Origin: Mycolicibacterium sp. MU0053
GTDB lineage: Bacteria > Actinomycetota > Actinomycetes > Mycobacteriales > Mycobacteriaceae
Assembly: GCF_963378095.1 (NCBI RefSeq)
Contig: NZ_OY726397.1
Coordinates: 4,216,001-4,280,000 of the forward strand
Direction of reading: 5' to 3'
DNA: 64,000 nt
Shown: positions 37,660-46,866 of the stretch, one piece after another
Layout of the letters: each line of letters opens with the position of its first letter
How positions within the stretch are numbered: the first letter of the stretch is position 1
Translations under genes and position numbers: made by a program
The notes under the pieces: model-generated
Database searches by the model: none
What the model was told of the DNA's origin: nothing
What the model saw: only the letters and a program-made list of their open reading frames with translations

Positions 37660-37677
37660 CCCGAAATAGAGCTGGAC

Positions 37678-39417
<1,740 letters not shown>

Positions 39418-39444
39418 CTAGCACTCACGAGTCGTGAGTGCCAA
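39418..39444. promoter_or_regulatory. CIRCE element 1 (HrcA operator)
   Basis: CTAGCACTC, 9-nt spacer, GAGTGCCAA: the inverted repeat of CIRCE with one mismatch in each outer position. It lies 115 bp upstream of the groEL2 start and marks heat-inducible HrcA repression. Confidence 0.88.
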
Positions 39445-39452
39445 CTGCATTC

Positions 39453-39479
39453 TTAGCACTCGACCAGGGAGAGTGCAAG
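39453..39479. promoter_or_regulatory. CIRCE element 2 (HrcA operator)
   Basis: TTAGCACTC, 9-nt spacer, GAGTGCAAG. This second operator is 35 bp from the first centre to centre. Between it and the cupin gene (39480-39640) no further feature is seen until the cupin -10 TATGCT (39643-39648). Confidence 0.86.
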
Positions 39480-39656
39480 ACAGGAGGCCGTCCAACGTGG
39501 CCGGAGATTTGCACCAGCTATGCCGCGTCGCGTCGGCCGCCGAGCAATTGTCGCCGTCGGGCTGGATTGACCGGGAGGAACCCTGCCGGCTGTCGTCCCG
39601 ACGGGCCGACGGCAACGGGCGCGCGGCAGGCCTGGGAGCACGTATGCTCCGACTCG

Positions 39657-40151
39657 ATGTCACTGATCGTGCCGCCCTATCCCCCGGCTCGCTACACCAA
39701 GGCCGAACCCGAGGTCAGCGCCTGGGTCCGGCGAGCCGACCAACCCGCCGACTACGAGTCGTTCGGGCTGGTGCAGTACCACTACTTGGCCAACCAACAG
39801 CAGACCGACGGTGACTACGGCCTGTTCCGCGTCGAGATCGCCGCCAACGGCGGTGGGCCCGGACCGCACTATCACCGCGCCATGTCCGAGGCGTTCTTCG
39901 TGCTGTCGGGTTCAGTGCAGATCTACGACGGCACCGACTGGACGGCCGCCAACCCCAACGACTTCCTCTACGTGCCGCCGGGCGGCATCCACGGATTCCG
40001 GAACGAGTCGGACACCCCGGCCTCGATGCTCATGCTGTTTGCTCCCGGCGCGCCGCGCGAGCACTACTTCGAGGGCCTGGCCCAGCTCGGTGAGCTGACC
40101 GACGATGAACGCACGCAGTGGTTCATCGATAACGACAACTTTTTCGTCTGA
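39657..40151 (+). CDS. Cupin domain protein
   Basis: This single-domain cupin has 164 aa. Motif 1 is GPGPHYHRAMSEAFFVLSG (HxH and Glu metal ligands, about 74-92) and motif 2 is VPPGGIHGFRNES with the third His. This looks like a metal-binding cupin of the quercetinase/sugar-isomerase type; the substrate is unknown. The ATG is 8 nt after TATGCT, so it is probably leaderless; 73 in-frame codons upstream run through the CIRCE region and are rejected. Confidence 0.82.
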   Translation: MSLIVPPYPPARYTKAEPEVSAWVRRADQPADYESFGLVQYHYLANQQQTDGDYGLFRVEIAANGGGPGPHYHRAMSEAFFVLSGSVQIYDGTDWTAANPNDFLYVPPGGIHGFRNESDTPASMLMLFAPGAPREHYFEGLAQLGELTDDERTQWFIDNDNFFV

Positions 40152-40226
40152 GCGACACGGCCAGGCGATATGCGTCGGCGGAACCCCTTGCCCTAGACTG
40201 CCCTTCGACCAGAGAGGAGTCCTAGG

Positions 40227-41924
40227 GTGCGGGCTGACGCAGCGCCCAGCACCCAGGCGTTGCGGGGCTGGCAACGACGAGCTTTGGTGAAATACCTGGC
40301 CGCCAAGCCGCGCGATTTTCTGGCTGTAGCTACCCCGGGAGCCGGTAAGACGACCTTTGCCCTCCGCATCGCCGCGGAGCTGCTGGCCGAACGCACAGTG
40401 GACGCCGTGACCGTGGTCGTCCCCACCGAGCACCTCAAGATCCAGTGGGCATCGGCGGCGGCCCGGATGGGCATCGCCCTTGATCCCAGGTTCAGCAACT
40501 CCAGCGCGCAGACCTCCTCGGAGTATCACGGCGTCGTCGTCACCTACGCCCAGGTTGCCAGCCACCCCACCCGGCACCGGGTCCGCACCGAGAACCGCAA
40601 GACGCTGGTGATTTTCGACGAGATCCACCACGGCGGCGACGCCAAGACTTGGGGCGATGCGATCCGGGAGGCGTTCGACGACGCGACGCGGCGCCTGGCG
40701 CTGACCGGCACCCCGTTCCGCAGCGACGACAGCCCCATCCCGTTCGTCACCTACGAGACGGACCCCGCCGGGTTCCAACGTTCACAGGCCGACCACGTCT
40801 ACGGCTACGCCGACGCGCTGGCCGACGGCGTCGTGCGCCCAGTGGTGTTCATGGCCTACTCCGGCGAGGCCCGCTGGCGTGACAGCGCCGGCGAGGAGCA
40901 CGCCGCCCGGCTGGGTGAGCCGCTGTCGGCCGAACAGACCGCACGGGCCTGGCGCACCGCATTGAACCCGGCCGGCGAATGGATGCCCGCGGTGATTGCA
41001 GCCGCCGACAAACGGCTGCAGCAGAAGCGCGCGCACGTCCACGACGCCGGCGGCATGATCATCGCCTCCGACCAGACCGCCGCCCGCGCCTACGCCGACC
41101 TGCTGACCAAGATCACCGGCGAGGTGCCCACTGTGGTGCTCTCCGACGAGCCGGGTTCCTCGGATCGCATCACCGCCTACTCCGAATCGACCTCGCGCTG
41201 GCTGGTGGCGGTGCGGATGGTCTCCGAGGGCGTCGACGTGCCCCGCCTGTCGGTGGGGGTGTACGCCACCAGCGCCTCGACGCCGTTGTTCTTCGCCCAG
41301 GCCATCGGGCGGTTCGTACGGTCGCGGCGGCCCGGCGAGACCGCGAGCATTTTCCTGCCGTCGGTGCCGAACCTGCTGCAACTGGCGAGCGAACTCGAGG
41401 AGCAGCGCAACCACGTGCTGGGTAAGCCGCACCGCGAATCCGACGAGGATCCGTTGGATGCCGAGTTGCGTGAACAGCGCAAGGACGAACCGGACGACCT
41501 GGATAACGGCTTCGAGATGATGGGCGCCGAGGCCGAGTTGGATCAGGTGATCTTCGACGGCTCGTCGTTCGGCACCGCGACCCCGGCCGGCAGCGAGGAG
41601 GAGGCCGACTACCTCGGCATTCCCGGCCTCCTCGATGCCACCCAGATGCGCGATCTACTCAGTCGCCGCCAGGATGAGCAGCTGCAGAAGCGCACCGCCT
41701 CGGGCGAGCTGCCCAAGGTCGCCTCCACGCACGGTCAGCTGCGTGAATTGCGCCGCGAACTCAACGCCTTGGTCTCGGCCACGCATCACAAGTCGGGCAA
41801 GCCGCACGGCTGGATCCACAACGAGCTCCGCCGTCGCTGCGGCGGACCGCCCGTCGCCGCGGCCACGCGCGATCAGCTGCAGGAGCGCATCGAGGCCGTC
41901 CGGATGCTGCACCGCGAGCTCTAG
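40227..41924 (+). CDS. DEAD/DEAH-box helicase
   Basis: This superfamily 2 helicase has 565 aa: motif I TPGAGKTTFALRIA (about 37-50), motif II FDEIHHGG (DEIH, about 131-138), motif III ALTGTPFRSD, motif V/VI region VRMVSEGVDVP and FAQAIGRFVRSRRPGE. A non-conserved C-terminal region of about 150 residues is rich in Glu/Arg (LRELRRELNALVSATHHK). It is probably a DNA or RNA unwinding enzyme in repair; the exact role is unknown. The GTG has AGAGGAG about 9 nt upstream. Confidence 0.85.
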   Translation: MRADAAPSTQALRGWQRRALVKYLAAKPRDFLAVATPGAGKTTFALRIAAELLAERTVDAVTVVVPTEHLKIQWASAAARMGIALDPRFSNSSAQTSSEYHGVVVTYAQVASHPTRHRVRTENRKTLVIFDEIHHGGDAKTWGDAIREAFDDATRRLALTGTPFRSDDSPIPFVTYETDPAGFQRSQADHVYGYADALADGVVRPVVFMAYSGEARWRDSAGEEHAARLGEPLSAEQTARAWRTALNPAGEWMPAVIAAADKRLQQKRAHVHDAGGMIIASDQTAARAYADLLTKITGEVPTVVLSDEPGSSDRITAYSESTSRWLVAVRMVSEGVDVPRLSVGVYATSASTPLFFAQAIGRFVRSRRPGETASIFLPSVPNLLQLASELEEQRNHVLGKPHRESDEDPLDAELREQRKDEPDDLDNGFEMMGAEAELDQVIFDGSSFGTATPAGSEEEADYLGIPGLLDATQMRDLLSRRQDEQLQKRTASGELPKVASTHGQLRELRRELNALVSATHHKSGKPHGWIHNELRRRCGGPPVAAATRDQLQERIEAVRMLHREL

Positions 41925-41932
41925 GACGCGAA

Positions 41933-42271
41933 TCAGCGAATCATCACCAGGCAGTTGTGGGTGTTGTGCGTCCCGCAACCCTTCTTGCTGCCCGGACAGG
42001 TGTCCCGGGTGCTGCCTCGGGTGTCGAGCGTCGTGATGCACAGCAGGCTGCACACGACCCAGGTCCCGAAGAACCCGCCGGCCATTGCGGAGACATCGCT
42101 TCCGGCAAGGCGTCGAAGGGCATCCTCGTCCTGCGAGGCCAATGCCGCGGCCTCGGCGGGACTGAGGTCAAGATCGTCGAGCGCATTCTGCCAATCGTCG
42201 CGCAGTTTGTCCCGGAACGACTCATCCTTGCTCAGTTGTTCAAGTACCGCGCGCAGCGTCTGTTCGGACAT
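41933..42271 (-). CDS. Lanthipeptide precursor peptide
   Basis: This 112-aa peptide has an acidic helical leader of about 66 residues (EQLSKDESFRDKLRDDWQNA, then DDLDLSPAEAAALASQDEDA), of the NHLP/Os1348 type, ending in the double-Gly SAMAGG. The core (67-112) has five Cys (74, 78, 92, 99, 107) and eleven Ser/Thr, with CSLLCITTLDTRGSTRDTC and GCGTHNTHNC. That composition suits lanthionine rings. It starts 15 nt after the lanL stop with GGGGGGAA as RBS. No protease or exporter is next to it. Confidence 0.8.
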   Translation of the reverse strand: MSEQTLRAVLEQLSKDESFRDKLRDDWQNALDDLDLSPAEAAALASQDEDALRRLAGSDVSAMAGGFFGTWVVCSLLCITTLDTRGSTRDTCPGSKKGCGTHNTHNCLVMIR

Positions 42272-42286
42272 TCCGAGTTCCCCCCA

Positions 42287-45079
42287 TCAGTGAATCTCCC
42301 AGGCAGTCCGCAACCGCCCCCAAACCAGATCTGGCGCCCCCGCCGGGTCTGCGATTCGCAGCAGAAAACTGCCGACACCAGCGTATCCGAGCATGAGGTC
42401 CGGCGTTGCGGATTGACCATGCTGTAATGCATAAATTCCGGTCCGATCGTCCACGCGAAAGTCCTGCAGCTGTCGGTTGAAAGAATCAGCCAGAGAGAGC
42501 CATTCAAGATCACCGAGGCTCTGATAACAGTCGAGCATCAGATGTCCCGCTCCGCTTACCCCATGGCATATCCCGGACTGTGTCGCACGGGTCTCACGCG
42601 CCAGCAGCGCCCGCGCCGCGCCGCGCGCAACCGGCGGGTAGTCGGCGTCCGGGAACATCCCGTCCAACAGCAGAAAGAACAGCGCGATACCGCCGCTGCC
42701 GTGACATTGCGCCTGCATTCCGGGCTTGGTGTCGCCGACGAATCGCTGCCAGGCCAGCGCCGGACCGACTTCGGAATCGATCGGAACCGCCTGGGTGCCA
42801 AGGTGTCTGGCGACCGCAATCGCGGCGCGTCGATACCGTTCATCTCCGGTCACGCGCGCCAATGCCGCCAGCGCCAACCCGACGCCGGCCGACCCGTGCA
42901 GTAGCCCCAGGTAGGGCAACACCGGTCCGCCCGGAGCCGCTGAGGCAACCTCCCAATAGACGCCGTCACCGGCGGTCAACGCCTGGTCCAGGACCGGCTC
43001 GGCCAGCGTGCGGGCGTCGTCGAGGAATTCGTTCGCACCGGTGGCCGCGTGGCAGGCCAACAAGCCGAGAATCGTCCCGGCACTGCCGTACATGATGTCG
43101 ATGGTGTGGCAGGCCGCGCCGCGCAACCGCCGGAGTCGCATCGCCGCGGCATCGATATATCCCGGGCAGTCCAGCAACTCGGCCAACCGCAGCAGGAAGA
43201 ACGCGACACCGGCCTCGCCGTTGTGGAAGCCGTGTTGGGCCCGCCCGCGGCCCCACGCCGGCCCGCACAGCCACTGCGCCGCGCCTCGGGCGGCCACACC
43301 GTAGCGATCATTCCCCGTGACGTGCGCCAACTCAGCCAAGAACAGGCCCACTCCGGCCGCGCCGCCGTAGAGGTCGGGGCTGCGTTCGCTGTCGTCGTTC
43401 CATTCGAAGCGACGCCGCCAGCACACCCCGGCGCCGTGCTCCTCGGCCTCCTCACAAAGCGCATCGCCGACCTCGCGGGCCAGCCGCGGGGCCTGGACGC
43501 GGTCCGAATCGGATCGGTTGCCGGACAGCGGTATCGAGTACGTTATCGAGTCGCGTGCATCGCGGGAGGGGGCGACACCGGCCGCCGCGGCAGCCAGGTC
43601 CGTCCGAGCGTCCCGCATCGACCGGTACCGATCAGCGCGCTCCCACGCGACGGCACGGTCGATGACCGCCGCGATCGCCGGTGGAAACCAGGGCGCCAAT
43701 TCGGTGACCGGCCGACGCGAAAAGGGTTGCAGGACCTCGTCGCCGCGATTGTCGACGGATGCCCTGCCGACCGCCAGGTAATGCAGGACCGCGCCCCACG
43801 CGAAGACGTCGTCGGCGGGATCCGGGGGTCCCAACTCGAATTGCTCGGCCGAATAGAACGGCGGTGTACCGATGCTCAGCGGCGGTTCGGTATCGCGGCG
43901 GTACTCGTAGGCGATGCCGAAGTCGATGAGCTGATAGGCCCCATCCGGGGTCTTGATCACATTGGCGGGTTTGAAATCCCGGAAGACCAGCCCGATTTCG
44001 TGGAGTCCGGCCAGTGCATCGGCAGTCGCCAGCCCGACCGCGACGAGGTCGTCCAGTTTCATCCGGCCGTCGAGCGGATCCTGTTCGGCGAGCACCGAAT
44101 CGAGCGGAGTCCCGTCCAGATACTCGATCACCAGGTAGAAGTCCCCGTCGATCTCGAATCCGTCGAGGCACTGCGGCAGACCCGGACTATCGGCGTAGCG
44201 GGTGAGAATGTGCTGCTCGTTGATCGCCCAGTCGCGGGCGTCGCGGCCATACGCATCCAGACCGACGTCATGCCAGGATTCCTTGACCAGGCACAGCCGG
44301 GCCGGCCGCACCCCGACGTCGACGGCTCGAAAGACCCCGCCGCGGGCGCTTTGCGCCAGCGCATCGGTGATCAGGTAGCGGTCGTTGAGGAACCGTCGGC
44401 GCGCCGGCAGCGGCACCCGGACACCGGCGGCTTCGAATGGATCGACGATCTGGGAGTGCGGCGGGCGGTAGAAGTCGAGGCGGGTGTCGTCCGCCAGCCG
44501 TCCGGCCGGGTCGAGCAGGTCGTATGCGCCATCGGTGCGCCCGAACGCCTCGGATTCCGGTAGGCGGCGAATGGACCCGTAGCGGTAGTGGACCAGACTG
44601 CCGGGGTTCAGCGGACGGTCCGACGGTATGCGGGGGCCGCTGTGGCCCGCGGTGGCGGCATCGAGGTCGACCGCCAAGGCGACCGCGGTGGCATCGTCAT
44701 GGGGGTAGACGGTGATGAACTTGCCGATTTGCGTCGTGCCGAAGGCGCTCGAGTTCATTGCTGCCAGCAGGCTCAGCGTCGACACCACCTTGAATCGGAC
44801 CCCGGCGCCGAGCAGGACGTCCAGCGCGGCTTCCAGCACCGCCGGTGCCGAAAACGGCGTGGCCGAAACGTGCAGTTTCCAACCCTGGTCGGGCCACTGG
44901 CCCACCCCGAACGACTGCTGGCTGAAGAGGTCCTCGTGGATGATCCACGGGACACGACGGTCGAGCAGTTGCCGGATCGGATCCTCGGCCACCGGAATGT
45001 CGTTCCAGTCCACCTCGGATCGGCGCACCGAGCGATGCAACGCCACAGGCAATGCAAGCACGACTGGACACGCCACCAC
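42287..45079 (-). CDS. lanL: Class IV-type lanthionine synthetase (lyase-kinase-cyclase)
   Basis: This trifunctional enzyme has about 930 aa. The N-terminal lyase region (1-230) has LHVSATPFSAPAVLEAALDV and IGKFITVYPHDD. The Ser/Thr-kinase region (about 235-510) has VFRDFKPANVI (catalytic loop, about 363) and LIDFGIAYEY. The C-terminal LanC-like cyclase has HGSAGVG (about 724), QCHGSGG (Cys about 791) and ICHGVSG (Cys-His about 837); the 46-residue Cys-Cys spacing equals that of NisC. All three Zn ligands are present, which favours class IV (LanL) over class III (LanKC). The start (GTG 45079) is uncertain. Confidence 0.87.
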   Translation of the reverse strand: MVACPVVLALPVALHRSVRRSEVDWNDIPVAEDPIRQLLDRRVPWIIHEDLFSQQSFGVGQWPDQGWKLHVSATPFSAPAVLEAALDVLLGAGVRFKVVSTLSLLAAMNSSAFGTTQIGKFITVYPHDDATAVALAVDLDAATAGHSGPRIPSDRPLNPGSLVHYRYGSIRRLPESEAFGRTDGAYDLLDPAGRLADDTRLDFYRPPHSQIVDPFEAAGVRVPLPARRRFLNDRYLITDALAQSARGGVFRAVDVGVRPARLCLVKESWHDVGLDAYGRDARDWAINEQHILTRYADSPGLPQCLDGFEIDGDFYLVIEYLDGTPLDSVLAEQDPLDGRMKLDDLVAVGLATADALAGLHEIGLVFRDFKPANVIKTPDGAYQLIDFGIAYEYRRDTEPPLSIGTPPFYSAEQFELGPPDPADDVFAWGAVLHYLAVGRASVDNRGDEVLQPFSRRPVTELAPWFPPAIAAVIDRAVAWERADRYRSMRDARTDLAAAAAGVAPSRDARDSITYSIPLSGNRSDSDRVQAPRLAREVGDALCEEAEEHGAGVCWRRRFEWNDDSERSPDLYGGAAGVGLFLAELAHVTGNDRYGVAARGAAQWLCGPAWGRGRAQHGFHNGEAGVAFFLLRLAELLDCPGYIDAAAMRLRRLRGAACHTIDIMYGSAGTILGLLACHAATGANEFLDDARTLAEPVLDQALTAGDGVYWEVASAAPGGPVLPYLGLLHGSAGVGLALAALARVTGDERYRRAAIAVARHLGTQAVPIDSEVGPALAWQRFVGDTKPGMQAQCHGSGGIALFFLLLDGMFPDADYPPVARGAARALLARETRATQSGICHGVSGAGHLMLDCYQSLGDLEWLSLADSFNRQLQDFRVDDRTGIYALQHGQSATPDLMLGYAGVGSFLLRIADPAGAPDLVWGRLRTAWEIH

Positions 45080-45114
45080 AGCGGTCCGAGCGATTTCGGC
45101 GTGATTTCACCCGA

Positions 45115-45948
45115 TCACCGCGGCAAATCACGCCGAACTTCGCCCGGCAGCACCGGAAACAGTTGGTGGCTGCCGCGAATCCCCTTCAGATCGACCTCGC
45201 GCGGCGGGCCCAGTTCGATCGCCGCGCCGTCCTCGATTGCGGTGCGCACCGCATCGGTGATCAGGATCTCCCCGCCGCCGGCCTGATCGGCCACCCGCGC
45301 GGCGATCGCGACATTCCTGCCGAAGAGATCGTCGCCGCGGCGCACGGAGCTACCCAGGTGGATGCCGATGCGGACGCGCATCGCACGACGACGATCGGCG
45401 CCGTTCTCGAGCGCCCGCTGAATGTCGATGCCGCACAGCACCGCCTGCGTGGCGGCGGCGAAGACGATCATGAACCCGTCGCCCTGATTCTTGACCACGT
45501 GCCCGCCGTGTGCGGTGACGCACTTGGTGACGAGCCGGTTGTGTCGTTCGAGAACCTTGACCCACTCGCGGTCACCCAACGCCTCGTTGAGTTCGGTGGA
45601 ACCCTCGATGTCGGAGAACGCGATGACGACGTCCCCGTCGGCGGTCAGGCGTGCCAGGTCTGGCCGCTCGACCTGCGCCCACCCGGCGAGATCCTCGATC
45701 GAGTTCCGGACGGTGGCGCCAACGCCCTTGTTCAGCAACGAGTCCGCGGTCTGCCACACCGTCTTGATCGCGAGCGGCGCGACACCGAGTCGACGACGTC
45801 GGCGGCCCTGCTGCTCACGGACGCGTTCGAGTTCCGCGCGCGCGGCCGCCAATTGCCGGCGCGAGACGATCAGCAGCACCGTCAGCGTGATGATCGCGGC
45901 GAGCGCCACCACGGCCACCGCCACGGCTGACACCACGACCACATCCAT
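45115..45948 (-). CDS. Membrane-anchored class III adenylate cyclase
   Basis: This 277-aa cyclase has one transmembrane helix ([26 protein letters not shown]), a short basic/coiled linker and a class III catalytic domain (about 105-270). Metal-binding Asp are in [13 protein letters not shown] and [10 protein letters not shown]; the Lys in [12 protein letters not shown] and the Asn/Arg in [12 protein letters not shown] are as expected for an active adenylate cyclase. The lanL start follows 35 nt after its stop on the same strand, so it heads a cyclase-lanL-precursor operon. The ATG is 6 nt after TAAGGT (minus, 45955-45960). Confidence 0.85.
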   Translation of the reverse strand: MDVVVVSAVAVAVVALAAIITLTVLLIVSRRQLAAARAELERVREQQGRRRRRLGVAPLAIKTVWQTADSLLNKGVGATVRNSIEDLAGWAQVERPDLARLTADGDVVIAFSDIEGSTELNEALGDREWVKVLERHNRLVTKCVTAHGGHVVKNQGDGFMIVFAAATQAVLCGIDIQRALENGADRRRAMRVRIGIHLGSSVRRGDDLFGRNVAIAARVADQAGGGEILITDAVRTAIEDGAAIELGPPREVDLKGIRGSHQLFPVLPGEVRRDLPR

Positions 45949-45965
45949 CGTCCGACCTTAACCGA

Positions 45966-46018
45966 GCGATTTGGGTGCGCGCAGGCGCGCTACCCGCCGC
46001 CCAGCGCACCCAAATCGC
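45966..46018. terminator. Long inverted repeat between the HAD and cyclase genes
   Basis: Perfect 15-bp arms GCGATTTGGGTGCGC (45966-45980) and GCGCACCCAAATCGC (46004-46018) enclose 23 nt. It begins directly after the HAD-gene stop and ends 6 bp from the cyclase -10, so it most likely ends the HAD transcript; it could also be an operator for the cyclase operon. Confidence 0.6.
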
Positions 46019-46834
46019 CTAAAGGCCCAGCAACTCCGGCAGGTCCGCGACCGAGTCGACGACATGGTTGGGTTGCATCGCGAACTCGTCGGCGGCCCAC
46101 CGGTCCAGCGTGGCCTGCCGGAACTTGCCGGTCCGCACCAGCACGCCGGTCATCCCGACGACCTGCCCGGCCAGCACGTCGTTGTTGAGATCGTCGCCGA
46201 CCATGTACATCTCGTCGGGTTCCACCCCGAGTCGCGCCGCCGCGGACAGGAATCCTTCGGGGGCGGGTTTGCCGACCGCGATGGCCTGGCGGCCACTGAC
46301 CGCCTCCAGGCCCAGCAGATAGGTGCCGGTGTCGATCCGTAGCCCCGCGCTGGACTCCCACGACGTGCTGCGGTGCATCGCGACCACCGGCACCCCCTGC
46401 GCCATCCAGTCGTACACCCACGACAGCGTGACGTGGTCGTACTCCGGCCCGGCGCCACCGAGGAGCACCACGTCGGGCGCCTCGGGCATGGGACCGCCGC
46501 GGTAGTCGACCAAGGACACCACGTCCAGGCCGGGCATGTCGCCCGCGATGTCACCGCTGTTGACCAGGAAACACCGCGCGTCCGGGTAGCGGTCGCGGAC
46601 GAAGTCGGCGGTCAGCACCGCGGCAGTGACGACCTCGTCGGGCCCGACGTCCATGCCCGCGTCGGTCAGCAGATCGGCGATCTGCACCCGGGTGCGGGTC
46701 GTGGTGTTCGTCAGGTACGCCCGGGCGATCTGCCGGTCGGCGAGCAGTTGCAGGGTTTCGGCGGCGCCGTCGATGGGCCGCCACGACGTCACCAGCACAC
46801 CGTCGATGTCAAAGAGCACTCCGCCGATCGCCAT
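46019..46834 (-). CDS. HAD-IIA family hydrolase
   Basis: This haloacid-dehalogenase-type phosphatase has 271 aa: motif I GVLFDIDGVLV (about 5-15), motif II AYLTNTTTR, motif III region VGKPAPEGF with the Lys, and motif IV YMVGDDLNNDVLAG. It belongs to the NagD/LHPP-like branch with a C2 cap; the phosphate ester substrate is unknown. The ATG is 6 nt after TAGGGT on the minus strand (46841-46846), a likely leaderless start. Confidence 0.87.
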   Translation of the reverse strand: MAIGGVLFDIDGVLVTSWRPIDGAAETLQLLADRQIARAYLTNTTTRTRVQIADLLTDAGMDVGPDEVVTAAVLTADFVRDRYPDARCFLVNSGDIAGDMPGLDVVSLVDYRGGPMPEAPDVVLLGGAGPEYDHVTLSWVYDWMAQGVPVVAMHRSTSWESSAGLRIDTGTYLLGLEAVSGRQAIAVGKPAPEGFLSAAARLGVEPDEMYMVGDDLNNDVLAGQVVGMTGVLVRTGKFRQATLDRWAADEFAMQPNHVVDSVADLPELLGL

Positions 46835-46866
46835 GGTGCGACCCTAGGCGCCGCCCGCCCCGGCGG

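Noticed and set aside
39438..39656. Upstream start for the cupin gene
   Set aside because: The extra 73 codons run through the CIRCE operators and show no cupin similarity; a -10 hexamer lies 8 nt before the internal ATG.
42287..45079. Class III (LanKC) assignment of the lanthionine synthetase
   Set aside because: Class III cyclase domains usually lack the Zn ligands; here Cys, Cys and His are all present with NisC-like spacing.
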